A DNA stretch of 64,000 nucleotides from Paraburkholderia sp. IMGN_8. GTDB lineage: Bacteria > Pseudomonadota > Gammaproteobacteria > Burkholderiales > Burkholderiaceae. Below are positions 27,019 to 36,091 of the stretch, one piece after another (the stretch's first letter is position 1; the number at the start of each line of letters is the position of its first letter). A program made the translations under genes and the position numbers. The notes under the pieces are model-generated. The model made no database searches, was not told the DNA's origin, and worked only from the letters and a program-made list of their open reading frames with translations. The DNA lies in NCBI RefSeq assembly GCF_038050405.1, contig NZ_CP150901.1, forward strand, positions 4,278,001 to 4,342,000, given 5' to 3'.

Positions 27019-27128
27019 ATTAGGAAGCCTCGTGGATGTCTTGCGGATAGCTGAAAAGCGAGCCGCGCGCGGCTTTGACCACGGGCAGTTCCTGCGGTGT
27101 CTTATTGCGGCAAAACCAGAAGAAGTCC
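27019..27128 (-). other. Unassigned short C-terminal-like reading frame
   Basis: On the minus strand a frame ending in TAA near 27019 reads KDFFWFCRNKTPQELPVVKA followed by an ordinary-looking C-terminus. It may be the tail of a lost gene. I do not recognise the family, and it has no start of its own. Confidence 0.25.
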
Positions 27129-27566
27129 TTACGCTTGTGGCCGTTTAAGTACGAGCTCCGTCATCGCATCCTCGTGAATCATGACTTCTGCATTTGTGCA
27201 GGCACCAAGCCTACCGGACGGTTGATATACGGCATCCCCCCTAACAATACGGCGTCCAGTAATCGCGCAATGACCGTCTCGCTTTGCTCCAGTTCGCCGC
27301 CATGTCTGCTCCCCATAATGACACCGCCCCGGTTGAACCCAGCGCACAACGAGTGACCTACCGTTGTACTCGAGAATCCAGAGATGTGCGTCGTACTCGG
27401 CGGAAAATAGATAGGGTGCCGCCAAAGTGTCTTCTAGCTTTCCAACATCGCGTTGCATGACAGCTCCCACGCAGACGATCTTCCAACGCACTAGCCTGGC
27501 TGCCAAGCATTCTGGAACCGTCGGGGTTACCCGACAGTCGAGGGATCTCGCGATGCGCAACGACAT
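27129..27566 (-). CDS. DUF3331-like protein
   Basis: The frame is 145 residues. Its C-terminal two-thirds (WILEYNGRSLVVRWVQPGRC, HYGEQTWRRTGAKRDGHCAI, TGRRIVRGDAVYQPSG) matches my recollection of DUF3331, a small family found mainly in Burkholderia. It shows a C-x2-G...G-D-x-V-Y pattern and no known function. The start is uncertain: an internal ATG at 27458 would give a 109-residue protein beginning MQRDVGKLED. No partner genes suggest a role. Confidence 0.55.
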   Translation of the reverse strand: MSLRIARSLDCRVTPTVPECLAARLVRWKIVCVGAVMQRDVGKLEDTLAAPYLFSAEYDAHLWILEYNGRSLVVRWVQPGRCHYGEQTWRRTGAKRDGHCAITGRRIVRGDAVYQPSGRLGACTNAEVMIHEDAMTELVLKRPQA

Positions 27567-27761
27567 TTACACAGTGATGACATTGCAGGAGGCGCTCGAA
27601 CGCATACTTGCGACGACGGGATGAAGTCTTGAGGGACCTCGAGCTAGAGACTATGGGTGGGCCGTGGAAGTAAGTTGCTTGAAGTAAAACGAGCATGCGC
27701 ATACGCGCTTCCCGAAAGGGGTGCGCGCATGGATGCACTCCACACGGCCCTTCTATTGGAT

Positions 27762-28361
27762 CTAGGCAAATAGCTTGTTCGCAGTCTTTGCGATCAGTTC
27801 CCCTTGATGGCGGGCGCCGGCCAGTTCGTTTTCACTTGGCTGACGTTGACCTTGGCCACCTGCGACCGTCGTGGCGCCATACGGTGCTCCTCCCGTGATC
27901 TCATCCAGCGTCATTTGGCCTTGATGGCTGTACGGCAGACCGACAATGGTCATGCCAAAGTGCATCAGGTTGGTAATGATCGAGAAGAGCGTCGTCTCCT
28001 GCCCGCCGTGTTGGCTGGCCGTCGACGTAAAGGCACCTCCGATCTTGCCATTGAGCGCACCGCTTAACCACAGGCTGCCGGCCTGATCCAGAAATGAGGC
28101 CATCTGCGAGGATATGCGCCCGAAGCGAGTCGGTGTGCCGACGACGATTGCATCATAGTCGGCGAGTTCCGCGACTGTCGCGACTGGCGCCTTCTGGTCC
28201 AACTTGAAGTAGGCGCCTTTGGCCACCTCCAGAGGTACCGTTTCCGGCACACGCTTGACGTCGACCGTCGCGCCTGCAGCGCGCGCACCGTCGGCGATGG
28301 CATCCGCCAGCGCTTCCACGTGTCCATAGGAGGAGTAGTACAGCACAAGGACCTTTGACAT
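27762..28361 (-). CDS. wrbA: NAD(P)H:quinone oxidoreductase WrbA
   Basis: A 199-residue flavodoxin-fold protein with the WrbA signature: [19 protein letters not shown] (FMN phosphate loop), [20 protein letters not shown] and [12 protein letters not shown]. It reduces quinones in two-electron steps and so protects against redox cycling. ATG 28361 is preceded by AAAGGAG. Together with azoR it gives this region two independent quinone reductases. Confidence 0.93.
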   Translation of the reverse strand: MSKVLVLYYSSYGHVEALADAIADGARAAGATVDVKRVPETVPLEVAKGAYFKLDQKAPVATVAELADYDAIVVGTPTRFGRISSQMASFLDQAGSLWLSGALNGKIGGAFTSTASQHGGQETTLFSIITNLMHFGMTIVGLPYSHQGQMTLDEITGGAPYGATTVAGGQGQRQPSENELAGARHQGELIAKTANKLFA

Positions 28362-29145
28362 TGCATGCTCCTTTCAATGTTGCCGGTAAAGCCGGCGGTT
28401 TGGAACGGTCACGCTTGGGGAAGCGCACTGTTCATCGGTGTCACACGACGATCATTTGGACGTCAGGCATTTTCAACTCAATCGCATATCCGTACCGACA
28501 GCAATGACCGGGATAGTGCTTGTGCTTGGTGTTCGACAATATTTCGAAGTGAGATGACTGAGGGCGCCATAGTGGGCATAGGCGTCAGTTTTCGTGTACG
28601 GTTCGCGTGCATCGAGAGTGCACTGTCGACCACATTTCCGTCGTTATTCCGGATGATCCGTAGCCGAGAGTGCATGATGGGGGTTGCCGTTGGAGTTAGC
28701 GTGGAACGGGGTTTGCGCTGGTAGCCAGCCGAGACCGGCTCGGCCCACTGACACCCATTGCCGATGCGCAGGCAGCTGCGCTTTCGCTTGCGTACCGCTC
28801 AAGAACGTCGCGGCAGGCAATGCGCCGATTGACTGGCGCCAACGATGGTTCGGACGACACTCGGATATTACGTCAGAAACAGGAACGCAGATATCTCCAG
28901 GGTCACAAAATACGATCGACTGAGAAGAACGATAAAGCAGAATTGAAGTTAACTATTAACCAGATTGGTGATTCAATAACCTTCGTATTTTCACCGTGGT
29001 CTAGGATGTAACCTTCATGGTGATCGTCTGTATCATCGGCATATAGGCGTCTCGGTTCGACCGGTACATTCGCGTCTCAGCGGAATACGTCGCTGCGGCG
29101 GCCGTTGCGGAATCGCTAGCGGATATCAATCTGAATCTTGGCAAT
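28362..29145. other. About 780 bases without a recognised gene
   Basis: Between wrbA and the deleted porin I see short open stretches only, none with a credible ribosome-binding site and family match. The wrbA promoter must lie in the left 200 bases. AT-rich sequence at 28905-29000 precedes the porin remnant and may be its old promoter. Confidence 0.4.
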
Positions 29146-29367
29146 ATGAAGAAAGGGCTATGCCTCGCCGCCTTATTTACGCTGGCTGCAGCGGCTCACG
29201 CGCAAAGCAGTGTTAGCCTTTTCGGCATCATCGGCGCTGGGGTGACCTACGTCAGCAACGAGCACGGCCACACCAATGTGAAGTTCGATGATGGCATCTA
29301 TGCACCGAACCCTTCAAGCAGCGCAACGCAAGCGATTGCGCGTATTGGTATCCACACAGCATTCTGA
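29146..29367 (+). pseudogene. Porin gene with an in-frame internal deletion
   Basis: The 73-residue product starts like a Burkholderia porin: signal peptide LAALFTLAAAAHAQ, then SSVSLFGIIGAGVTYVSN, the first strand. It ends in a porin C-terminus, a Gly-Ile-x-x-x-Phe strand (RIGIHTAF). Normal porins of this type have about 360-390 residues, so about 300 residues are missing between the two ends. It could not form a beta-barrel. Compare the intact copies at 11479 and 52752. Confidence 0.8.
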
Positions 29368-29498
29368 GATACGAGCTTACGAGTCTCGCTGGTTCTGTCG
29401 CGATAAGGCCATCTTGTTAGCCAAGGCTATCCCAGATACTAACGTTGGCTGGCACTCAGACTCCCAGTAGACCGGGCCGCACCAGCGGCGCAATTCAA

Positions 29499-29884
29499 TC
29501 AGATATTGGCCTGCTCGACTGGAAACCCTTCCTTTCTCCATGCATCGATTCCCCCATGTAAGGGTCTCACGTGGGTAAAGCCTAGGCGCACGAAACGGCG
29601 AGCCAACAATGCAGCAGATATTTCGTTAGGGCAGGAACAGTACATCACTATCTGCTGGTCCCGTGGCCATTCAGCAACGCTCCGTCGCAGGTTGTCAATT
29701 GAAAGAACACGAGCGCCGGGGAGTCGAAACGGATCAATTCTTTGAATCGCCTTATTCCTTGCGTCGACGATGAGAAGCTCTGGATTCTCCGGCATAAGCC
29801 TATGCAAATCCGAGGGAGAAATTCGCGTCATCCGCAACGCGCTGACAAGAGCTCGTCGGCGCCACCACCTCAGCGCAAGATAAA
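29499..29884 (-). pseudogene. Rhodanese-domain half of a DedA-rhodanese gene split by an IS
   Basis: The frame is open from the insertion junction at 29884 to the stop at 29499. After a basic juxtamembrane stretch (YLALRWWRRRALVSALRMTR) it encodes a rhodanese domain with the active-site Cys in MYCSCPNE and a C-terminal GGIDAWRKEGFPVE. An internal ATG at 29837 could still give a free 112-residue rhodanese. If the IS at 29891-31372 and one 6-base target copy are removed, the frame joins exactly to the DedA part at 31373 and upward. Confidence 0.85.
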
Positions 29885-29890
29885 TACTTA

Positions 29891-31372
29891 GTCCGCCCTG
29901 AATAACCCGGAGAGCCTCGTGCGACGGAGCTTTTAGGCCGAAATGGTGTTGTGAGATTTGCAGGAACCTGGCACATTAACGCGAGAATCCTGCATTTTTC
30001 GACGAGGTGCAGATGGGCCCGAAGACACCTATGCCGGAACAAGATTTCTTCCGGCATCCGCTGCGCGAACAGATCAACCTGAAGCATCCGCTGGTGCGGT
30101 TGGCCGAGCTGATCAACTGGGAGCGGCTGGGCGCGTTAATGAGCGAGAGCTTCGTGTCGGGCAAAGGTCGACCGGCGAGCTCGCCGCGCCTGATTGCGGG
30201 GCTGCTGTATTTGCAGCACACATTCGATCTGTCCGACGAAGAGGTCGTCTGGCAATGGGTGGAGAACCCGTACTGGCAGGTGTTCACCGGTGAGACCTAT
30301 TTGCAGACCGAACCGCCGATCGACCCGTCGAGCCTGACGCGCTGGCGCAAACGACTGGGCGAAGCCGGCGTTGAAGAGCTGCTGGCCGAGACGATCGAGG
30401 CGGCCAAACGTGCCGGTGTGATCAAGGCCGCGAGCGTGAAGCGGGTGATCGTCGACACCACGGTGATGGAAAAGGCGATCTCCCATCCAACCGATTCACG
30501 CCTGCTCGAGCGGTGTCGCGAACATCTGGTGAAGGCGGCCGCGCGGCATGGCCTGAAGCTGCGGCAGAACTACAACCGCGAGGCGCCGCGTCTGGGGCTG
30601 CAGATTGGCCGCTACGCTCACGCGAAGCAGTACAAGCGCATGAGGAAAGCACTGCGCACGCTGCGTTCACGCGTTGGACGGGTGATGCGCGATGTGGAGC
30701 GACAGGTCGCCCAGGTGGCAGACCCCGGCCGTGCTGCATTGATGGAGCTGATTGGCCGCACGAAGCGCATCCTGGCGCAGAAGCCGAAGGACAAGAACAA
30801 GCTGTACGCGCTGCATGCGCCGGAAGTCGAGTGTCTGGCCAAAGGCAAGGCGCGCAAGCCATACGAATTCGGCGTGAAGGTGTCGATCACGACGACTCAC
30901 AGGGAAGGACTGGTAGTTGGCATGCGCTCGATGCCGGGCAATCCGTATGACGGTCATACGCTGGCTGAAGCGCTGGAGCAGGCGGCAATCCTGAGCGACG
31001 TCACGCCGGAAGTCGCCATCGTCGACCGTGGATACAAGGGTGTCGCCGTCGACGGCGTGAAGATCTACCACCCGGGCCTGCGGCGGGGTATCACACGCGG
31101 ACTACGCGCGATGATCAGACGGCGCAGCGCAATCGAGCCAGCCATCGGTCACATGAAGACAGACGGAAAACTCGATCGGAACTGGCTCAAAGGTGCGCTG
31201 GGCGACGCGATGCACGCGGTGCTGTGCGGCGCTGGCCACAACCTCCGGATGATCCTGAGGAAGCTACGGCTTCTTTGCGTCTTTATTCTGGCTGCCATGC
31301 TTAACCGCCGCAATGCTGCGGTCCCATCGCCGTAACGCCGGTGGTCGGCAAAACGAATTGTTCAGGACGGAC
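29891..31372. mobile_element. Insertion sequence (IS5/DUF772-type transposase), complete, 1482 bp
   Basis: The terminal inverted repeats are GTCCGCCCTGAATAA on the left (from 29891) and its partner ending at 31372, whose complement reads GTCCGTCCTGAACAA. The element is flanked by the direct repeat TACTTA at 29885-29890 and 31373-31378, taken as the target duplication. It carries one transposase gene and splits a DedA-rhodanese gene. The ends and the open transposase frame suggest a recent and possibly active insertion. Confidence 0.85.
30013..31335 (+). CDS. IS transposase (DUF772 N-terminal domain, DDE catalytic domain)
   Basis: A transposase of about 440 residues. The N-terminal half (RLIAGLLYLQHTFDLSDEEV, PSSLTRWRKRLGEAG) is the DUF772 region of IS5-related transposases. 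The catalytic acids appear as Asp in VIVDTTVMEK, Asp in IVDRGYKG and Glu in AIEPAIGHMK. GTG 30007 or ATG 30013 can serve as start. No frameshift was seen. Confidence 0.9.
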   Translation: MGPKTPMPEQDFFRHPLREQINLKHPLVRLAELINWERLGALMSESFVSGKGRPASSPRLIAGLLYLQHTFDLSDEEVVWQWVENPYWQVFTGETYLQTEPPIDPSSLTRWRKRLGEAGVEELLAETIEAAKRAGVIKAASVKRVIVDTTVMEKAISHPTDSRLLERCREHLVKAAARHGLKLRQNYNREAPRLGLQIGRYAHAKQYKRMRKALRTLRSRVGRVMRDVERQVAQVADPGRAALMELIGRTKRILAQKPKDKNKLYALHAPEVECLAKGKARKPYEFGVKVSITTTHREGLVVGMRSMPGNPYDGHTLAEALEQAAILSDVTPEVAIVDRGYKGVAVDGVKIYHPGLRRGITRGLRAMIRRRSAIEPAIGHMKTDGKLDRNWLKGALGDAMHAVLCGAGHNLRMILRKLRLLCVFILAAMLNRRNAAVPSP

Positions 31373-31916
31373 TACTTAGGGTCGCGAGGATTGCGAGAAT
31401 GCTTGAACCGCACATGTCCAGTACGCGCACGACAGGATCCACAACGGAGACACCAAGAGTACCCAGTAATACACCCGTGCCCGTCCAGATTACGGCGCCG
31501 CATGCGTCGAGTACGAGGAAGGTCAATGGCCTCACATTGCTCGACCCGGCCATTAAAAGCGCGACAGTAGACATGCCCGGAATGAACTTTGACACCAGTA
31601 ATATCCGTGCTCCCCAGCGTTCAAAGAAATGAGCCGTGTTACTCACGCAGCTGTCGCGGGACAACGAAAGTCGGCAGACGCCGCGCAGCAACTGCCTTCC
31701 AAACCGCCGACCGGACCAGAACCAGATAGTATCGCCGATAAGCGCGCCCAACACCGAGAGCGCGACCAGCGGCGAAACCGGTGTGTTCATCGCCACGGAG
31801 CATGCCCCAGCAATTACAAGAATAGGAAATGCGGGTATTGGCAGGCCAAGTGATTCGAGAAGGACGTTTGCAAAAACAACAGCCGCGCCATGGGTTAAGA
31901 CCAAATCTCGCAGCAT
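31362..31916 (-). pseudogene. DedA half of a DedA-rhodanese gene split by an IS
   Basis: From ATG 31916 (GAAGGA upstream) the frame encodes a DedA/SNARE-associated membrane protein, with LLESLGLPIPAFPILVIAGA, a GRRFGRQLL loop and the family motif SKFIPGMSTVALLMAGSS. After ILAILAT the native frame is interrupted by the IS; the present frame ends four codons later inside the IS end. The missing tail and rhodanese domain lie at 29499-29884. DedA proteins are inner-membrane lipid transporters or homeostasis factors. The truncated product keeps most membrane segments and might retain some function. Confidence 0.85.
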
Positions 31917-32063
31917 GGCTATTTCCTTCTCGATGGGAACGTGTGATGGATTTATCTTACATAGTTGTATCGATGTTAAGGTTGCAGTAATGGGAAACAT
32001 CTTCGCGTCAGTCGCAACACATATTCACGAACGTCATCCCGCTGCCGTGGCCCAATGTGCTAG
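31917..32063. other. Upstream region of the DedA gene
   Basis: Presumed promoter region for the split DedA gene, bounded on the right by an IS end fragment at 32064. No specific sites are assigned. Confidence 0.3.
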
Positions 32064-32234
32064 GGAAGGTCTACACACCCACTTCTCCTGTGCGTCGACT
32101 GTTTACAGCGCGTGTCGCATTCACACAGGCAAACATGCCGCAACTTTGAGCGGAGGTTTTGATCGGCCGTGGTGGCGCTCTTTTGCCTGTGCTCAGGGCG
32201 TCCAAGCCTTCGTGCTTCACGCTTTGCGCAATTG
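32064..32234. repeat. Solo end fragment of an IS5-type element, left flank of pagL
   Basis: This 171-base segment begins with GGAAGGTCTACACACCC and ends GCTTTGCGCAATTG. It corresponds without net length change to 32884-33054, the inner end of the IS5 remnant on the other side of pagL, in the same orientation. The best-conserved part is 32196-32234 against 33016-33054. It looks like the leftover end of a second copy of that IS. Confidence 0.75.
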
Positions 32235-32284
32235 TCCCCAGGCGCGGTTCGTCCAGGCAGTATTTACCGTTGCGATCCTTGTCG

Positions 32285-32851
32285 TTAGAAATTGTATTGC
32301 AGATAGACTTCGCTGAAGTTGATGCCGGGATTGGGATGTTCTAGGCCGGCATTAGACAGATGTTGAAACCTGAACCCGGCCTGGTATTGCTGGCGTGAAC
32401 CGAACTGTGCACCGACACCAACGATTTCTGCGAACTGGAACGACGACGAAAATGTTCGGTCTCCCGTCTCTCGCACATGCGAAAGCATCCGCACGCCCGC
32501 GCCCGCTTCGATATACGGGCGAACCCAACCCGAACTCTTGATGAAGCGGAACAAAGGTGTTAGCCCGAACTCCCAGATGTTCGGATGCGCGGCGCGGTCT
32601 TCCTGGATGTCCCAGTATGCAACATGCGCCTCCCCGACCAGCGTGAAGTGATATCCGCCGATTTCCCACCAGATTAGACCTGGATCCCAAACTAGGCCGA
32701 GATCTTCTTTTTTAACGTCATGATCGGCGACGCCGCCGGCAAACTGGACGCCGAACTGATCACCAGTGGCACCCGTGGAAGCAATTGCCAATGTGCAAAA
32801 CACTGCAGCCCGGAAAACTTTGCATCGGAGATTACTTTTCTTTTTTTGCAT
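32285..32851 (-). CDS. pagL: Lipid A 3-O-deacylase (PagL family)
   Basis: From ATG 32851 the protein has 188 residues: a signal peptide (basic MQKKKSNLRCK, hydrophobic core to STGATG), then an eight-strand outer-membrane barrel. The PagL active-site signature is the FQHLSNAGL...HPNPGINF stretch near the C-terminus, with the catalytic His-Ser pair, and the chain ends in Phe (YLQYNF). PagL removes the 3-O acyl chain of lipid A in the outer membrane. A longer frame starts at 32896. The start lies only about 33 bases from the terminal repeat of an IS remnant, so its promoter may come from that element. Confidence 0.85.
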   Translation of the reverse strand: MQKKKSNLRCKVFRAAVFCTLAIASTGATGDQFGVQFAGGVADHDVKKEDLGLVWDPGLIWWEIGGYHFTLVGEAHVAYWDIQEDRAAHPNIWEFGLTPLFRFIKSSGWVRPYIEAGAGVRMLSHVRETGDRTFSSSFQFAEIVGVGAQFGSRQQYQAGFRFQHLSNAGLEHPNPGINFSEVYLQYNF

Positions 32852-32883
32852 GAAAGTTACCGATGAATCTAAGTTTTTGTTAG

Positions 32884-33591
32884 GGAACGTCTGCAAAACC
32901 CAGTTCCTGCGCGTTGGCTATTTGCAGCGCGTACCGCGTTCACACTGCAAACATGCCTAGCCTAGATCGCGGCATGTTCTGATCAGCCGGGGCGACCAGT
33001 ATTTGCCAGTGCGCAAGGCGTCCACGCCTTCGTGCTTCATGCTTTGCGCAATTGCTTCTTCGCCGAAGTGGGTGCTGAAATCCGAGTGGTGCCGACGACT
33101 GATCCTGCCTTGAGCATCAATCCTTTGTCGATCAGAATATCATTGACCAACGCAAACATCTGGACAGCCGTACCGTGTGCTTCAAGCAGGTGACGAAACC
33201 GCAGAATAGTACTTTCGTCCGGCAAACGCGTCATGCCACCACCGAGCCCTGCAAAGTCTCAGCACAGAGCGGTATGTCATAGTGCGCTTCTTCCATCGCC
33301 GGGTCCGACAGCCCAAACCACCGCTGCATAAATTGGATCTGCAGCATGGTGGCAATCGGGAATGGTGGTGGACCTGTCTTACCCTTCGGGTAGTGCGGCT
33401 CGATCAGGGCAATCGGCCCCGTTCACGGCACCACGCGTCTCATCCCTTCGAGAAATTCCCGCTTGCGCGTGCGATTCGTTGACAGTTCCGGACCAAGACC
33501 CAGTCGTGTCATCGCGACTCTTCCTGATTAATCATCCTTTTCCCAGGATAGTCCACCCACACGTCAACATCAGGGTTTTTGCAGACCTTCC
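32884..33591 (-). mobile_element. Decayed IS5-type element with terminal repeats
   Basis: The ends GGAACGTCTGCAAAAC at 32884 and TTTTGCAGACCTTCC ending at 33591 form an inverted repeat. Between them the minus strand holds pieces of an IS5-family transposase: an N-terminal part (RKREFLEGMRRVVP, then TGA, then FGLSDPAMEEAHYDIPL) and TRLPDESTILRFRHLLEAHG in another frame. A stop in place of Trp, a frameshift and a missing C-terminal half make it non-functional. At 708 bases it is much shorter than an intact element (compare 1190 bp at 51360). Confidence 0.8.
33037..33512 (-). pseudogene. Broken IS5-family transposase gene
   Basis: Fragments match the intact transposase at 51426-52391 segment by segment: RTRKRE.. 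with VVP followed by a TGA where that protein has VVPW, then FPIATMLQIQFMQRWFGLSD, then LPDESTILRFRHLLEAHG and KGLMLKAGSVV. The catalytic DDE region beyond VDATLI is missing. The remaining open piece at 33037-33234 is not a functional gene. Confidence 0.8.
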
Positions 33592-33646
33592 AGAGCTGAA
33601 TTCGTTTGCTCGGTCGCTTGATACGTGCGCCCACGCCGGAATAAAA

Positions 33647-33675
33647 CCGGAACGACTTTCGTATTTTCGTTCCGG
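33647..33675 (-). terminator. Rho-independent terminator of the minus-strand FAH-VOC operon
   Basis: CCGGAACGA at 33647-33655 pairs perfectly with TCGTTCCGG at 33667-33675 over an 11-base loop. On the minus strand the hairpin is followed by TTTTATT, a good U-run. It lies about 45 bases after the stop of the FAH-family gene at 33722. Confidence 0.85.
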
Positions 33676-33721
33676 TGGCGGCCGACCACAGATTGTGAAA
33701 CCGGCTTTAGGGAAGACGGAA

Positions 33722-34687
33722 TTAGACGATGGTCGTTTCCAGTTGGCCCAGACTCTCTATCCAGACTTTCATCACGTCACCGCGCTCAAGAAACGTTCCG
33801 GTCTCCATGCCAACGCCGGCTGGCGTTCCAGTAAGAATAATGTCGCCGGGGTATAGCGTAAGCCGCCCGCTAAGATAGGCGATTTGATCCGCGACCGAAT
33901 AGAGATGGTTGCGGGTGTTCGAATCCTGCTTGAGCTCACCGTTCAACCAAAGTTTGATGCCGAGATTTTCCGGAGACGCGACGAATTCGGCCGGGGTGAA
34001 GTACGGGCCCAACGGACAAGCTCCGGTGAAACATTTGTGACCGATCCAGTCGAAACGGAAGGGTGAAGACGGATCAACTTGGTCACGGCGCAGGTTGTCT
34101 CGCGCTGAAAGGTCGTTGGCGACGGTATATCCGGCAACGTAGCTGAGCGCATCGTCCACACTTACGTTCTGTGCAGGACGGCCAATGATGACGGCCAGCT
34201 CAGCTTCCCAGTCAAGACGTTGCGTATGATCGGGATAGACCACATTTTGCTTGTGGCCAGCGAGCGTTGCACGACCGGCTTTGATGAAGTGCCACGGAGG
34301 AATGCCGTCCGCACGGGGGTCGAGCGTAAGCTGCATGTTGAACGCTCGGCCCATCGCCTCGACGTGATCGCGGTAGTTGGCACCAGCGGCGTATATTATT
34401 CCGGGACGGTTCAACGGGGCGGCAAACGACAGCGCGTTTGCATCCAGCTTGGCATTCGCACCAATTGAGCTGTCTTCTGAAACGGCTGTCGCAAGCGTCT
34501 TCAGTTGTTCGTGAGCTTGAGGCCATTGCTCCAACACGCTATCGACGTCGAGTTGGTTAATGTCGAAATCGACCGAGTTAACATTGCTCAGGTCGAGGCA
34601 ACCGAGGTCAAAATGACCGCTTTCGGTCGCGATGCCTGCGCGGGGTTTGCCGGCAGCGTCGAGATAACTAAAAAGTTGGTAGCTCAC
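33722..34687 (-). CDS. Fumarylacetoacetate hydrolase (FAH) family protein
   Basis: This 321-residue protein has the FAH fold: IIYAAGANYRDHVEAMG, the metal-binding acidic residues in DWEAELAVIIG, VAGYTVANDLSARD, and the family C-terminus GDIILTGTPAGVGMETG. FAH-family enzymes hydrolyse or isomerise 2-oxo-acids from aromatic-ring cleavage. As the last gene of the minus-strand cluster after an extradiol dioxygenase, it probably acts on the cleavage product. A second FAH member lies at 45925-46842, with clearly different sequence and partners. The substrate cannot be read directly. Confidence 0.85.
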   Translation of the reverse strand: MSYQLFSYLDAAGKPRAGIATESGHFDLGCLDLSNVNSVDFDINQLDVDSVLEQWPQAHEQLKTLATAVSEDSSIGANAKLDANALSFAAPLNRPGIIYAAGANYRDHVEAMGRAFNMQLTLDPRADGIPPWHFIKAGRATLAGHKQNVVYPDHTQRLDWEAELAVIIGRPAQNVSVDDALSYVAGYTVANDLSARDNLRRDQVDPSSPFRFDWIGHKCFTGACPLGPYFTPAEFVASPENLGIKLWLNGELKQDSNTRNHLYSVADQIAYLSGRLTLYPGDIILTGTPAGVGMETGTFLERGDVMKVWIESLGQLETTIV

Positions 34688-34697
34688 AGGTCGTCCT

Positions 34698-35063
34698 TCA
34701 ATAAAGCTTTGATTGCTGATTCGATAGGGTGAAGTTGCACGTCAGGCTTCCTTCCATGAGCAGCCATGGTTTGACTTCAACCTCGAATACGCCCTCTGCG
34801 ATAAAGGGGTCGGCCTCAATGAGCTGTTGTGCGCCTTCCTGGCTTGATGCTCGCAGAATTGTCATGCCACCGTGTTCACCAGGTTGCCCAGGGCCAGTGA
34901 AGGGGCCCGAAAGAAAAATCTCTCCGCGTCGTTCTGCGCTGATAATCCATTCGATGTGGCGCGGTAGAACTTCTGAGACCCGCGTCAGGTCGCGCGGCTT
35001 GCGCAAGACTACGTACAGGGTTTTGTTCAACATCCCTTGGAGGACGGAGGAGAGATCGTTCAT
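34698..35063 (-). CDS. YciI-like (dimeric alpha-beta barrel) protein
   Basis: This 121-residue protein matches the YCII domain: VVLRKPRDLTRVSEVLPRHI, LSGPFTGPGQPGEHGGMTIL and ADPFIAEGVFEVEVKPW. The fold is related to muconolactone isomerase, and some members act on aromatic-catabolism intermediates. It lies 10 bases upstream of the FAH gene. An inner ATG at 35033 gives MLNKTLYVVL, but the outer start at 35063 has better spacing. The catalytic role is open. Confidence 0.75.
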   Translation of the reverse strand: MNDLSSVLQGMLNKTLYVVLRKPRDLTRVSEVLPRHIEWIISAERRGEIFLSGPFTGPGQPGEHGGMTILRASSQEGAQQLIEADPFIAEGVFEVEVKPWLLMEGSLTCNFTLSNQQSKLY

Positions 35064-35148
35064 GAGTGGAACCTAACCGGCTGTCATGGCTAAACCTGCC
35101 CGCGCAAGGCGCAACGGACAGGCGTTCTGCTGATGCGTAGTACCGCAA

Positions 35149-36084
35149 TCAATGCGGTTCTTCGAAGTTGACGATAAAGTCATCGGGTGCCGGCGACTGC
35201 GACCACACGGCGTTAAGTACCGCATGCACTTCTTGCGGGTTGGTTGCCATCGGTGTCCAGTCCGCATTTTCCGGGATTACGTCAATGTCCCAGAAGTACT
35301 CAACCAAGCTGTTCCACGGGTCGCGGATATAGTGAAAATAGTTGGAGCCCGGGCCATGCCGACCGAGACCGAAGCCGTCCTTGTAGCCAGCTGCGAGTAG
35401 GGCCTGCGCGCCCATCTCTATTTCGTCGATGTCGCCCACTTCGAAGCTGATATGGTGCAGACCGGTGTGTGGCCCTTTCGCAATTCCGATCATGTGATGA
35501 TCTCCGCCAAAGGGCGAACGCATGAATGCGAGGATGTCGAGCGCTTTATCAGACACCAACAGGCCAAGCACTTTGCCGTAGAATTCGACCGCTCGGTCAA
35601 CGTCGGTCGAGAACTTAATCAGATGACCGAGGCGGCGGGGGCGTGCCTTTTTTTGCGATGACGTAACGTCACATGCACGCGTGCCGATGCGACGATACCG
35701 CTGCGGCGAATTGATCTCTGCCGTCGGTGCGAGTGTCGATCCGGCATCCTCGGCCTCCTGCACGTTGATCCAGTCGCCGTCCGGATCCTTAAACCAGATG
35801 CCGCCGAAAGACACGTCGAACGGAGCATCCACGATTTCCACGCCGGCAGCTTCAAGTCGATCTCTGAGCGGCTGCAGGCCACCCTTATGTGTACCGAAAG
35901 ACACGTACGCGAGACGCTTCGTCGGGCCTTCCATCAAACGGACCTGATCCTGGTCACGTCCTTCGCAGCGAAAGACGAGGTCCTTTCCAGATGCATGCGT
36001 TTGAAGACCAAAGCATTCATAGAAGGCTCGGCCGATTTCCAGCGACGGCACGGTCAGCCCAATGTGGTTCAAGTTGCGGATCAT
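35149..36084 (-). CDS. Two-domain extradiol dioxygenase (VOC superfamily)
   Basis: A 311-residue protein with two VOC domains, starting LNHIGLTVPSLEIGRAFYEC. The C-terminal domain keeps the Fe(II) ligand pattern: His in RLGHLIKFSTD, His in GLHHISFEVGD and Glu in SLVEYFWD. It is related to, but not a close copy of, the enzyme at 790-1653. It probably opens a catechol-like ring formed in this cluster. The segment between the domains contains a basic SSQKKARPRR linker. Neighbouring genes point to an aromatic pathway that I cannot name. Confidence 0.82.
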   Translation of the reverse strand: MIRNLNHIGLTVPSLEIGRAFYECFGLQTHASGKDLVFRCEGRDQDQVRLMEGPTKRLAYVSFGTHKGGLQPLRDRLEAAGVEIVDAPFDVSFGGIWFKDPDGDWINVQEAEDAGSTLAPTAEINSPQRYRRIGTRACDVTSSQKKARPRRLGHLIKFSTDVDRAVEFYGKVLGLLVSDKALDILAFMRSPFGGDHHMIGIAKGPHTGLHHISFEVGDIDEIEMGAQALLAAGYKDGFGLGRHGPGSNYFHYIRDPWNSLVEYFWDIDVIPENADWTPMATNPQEVHAVLNAVWSQSPAPDDFIVNFEEPH

Positions 36085-36091
36085 GTTGTTC

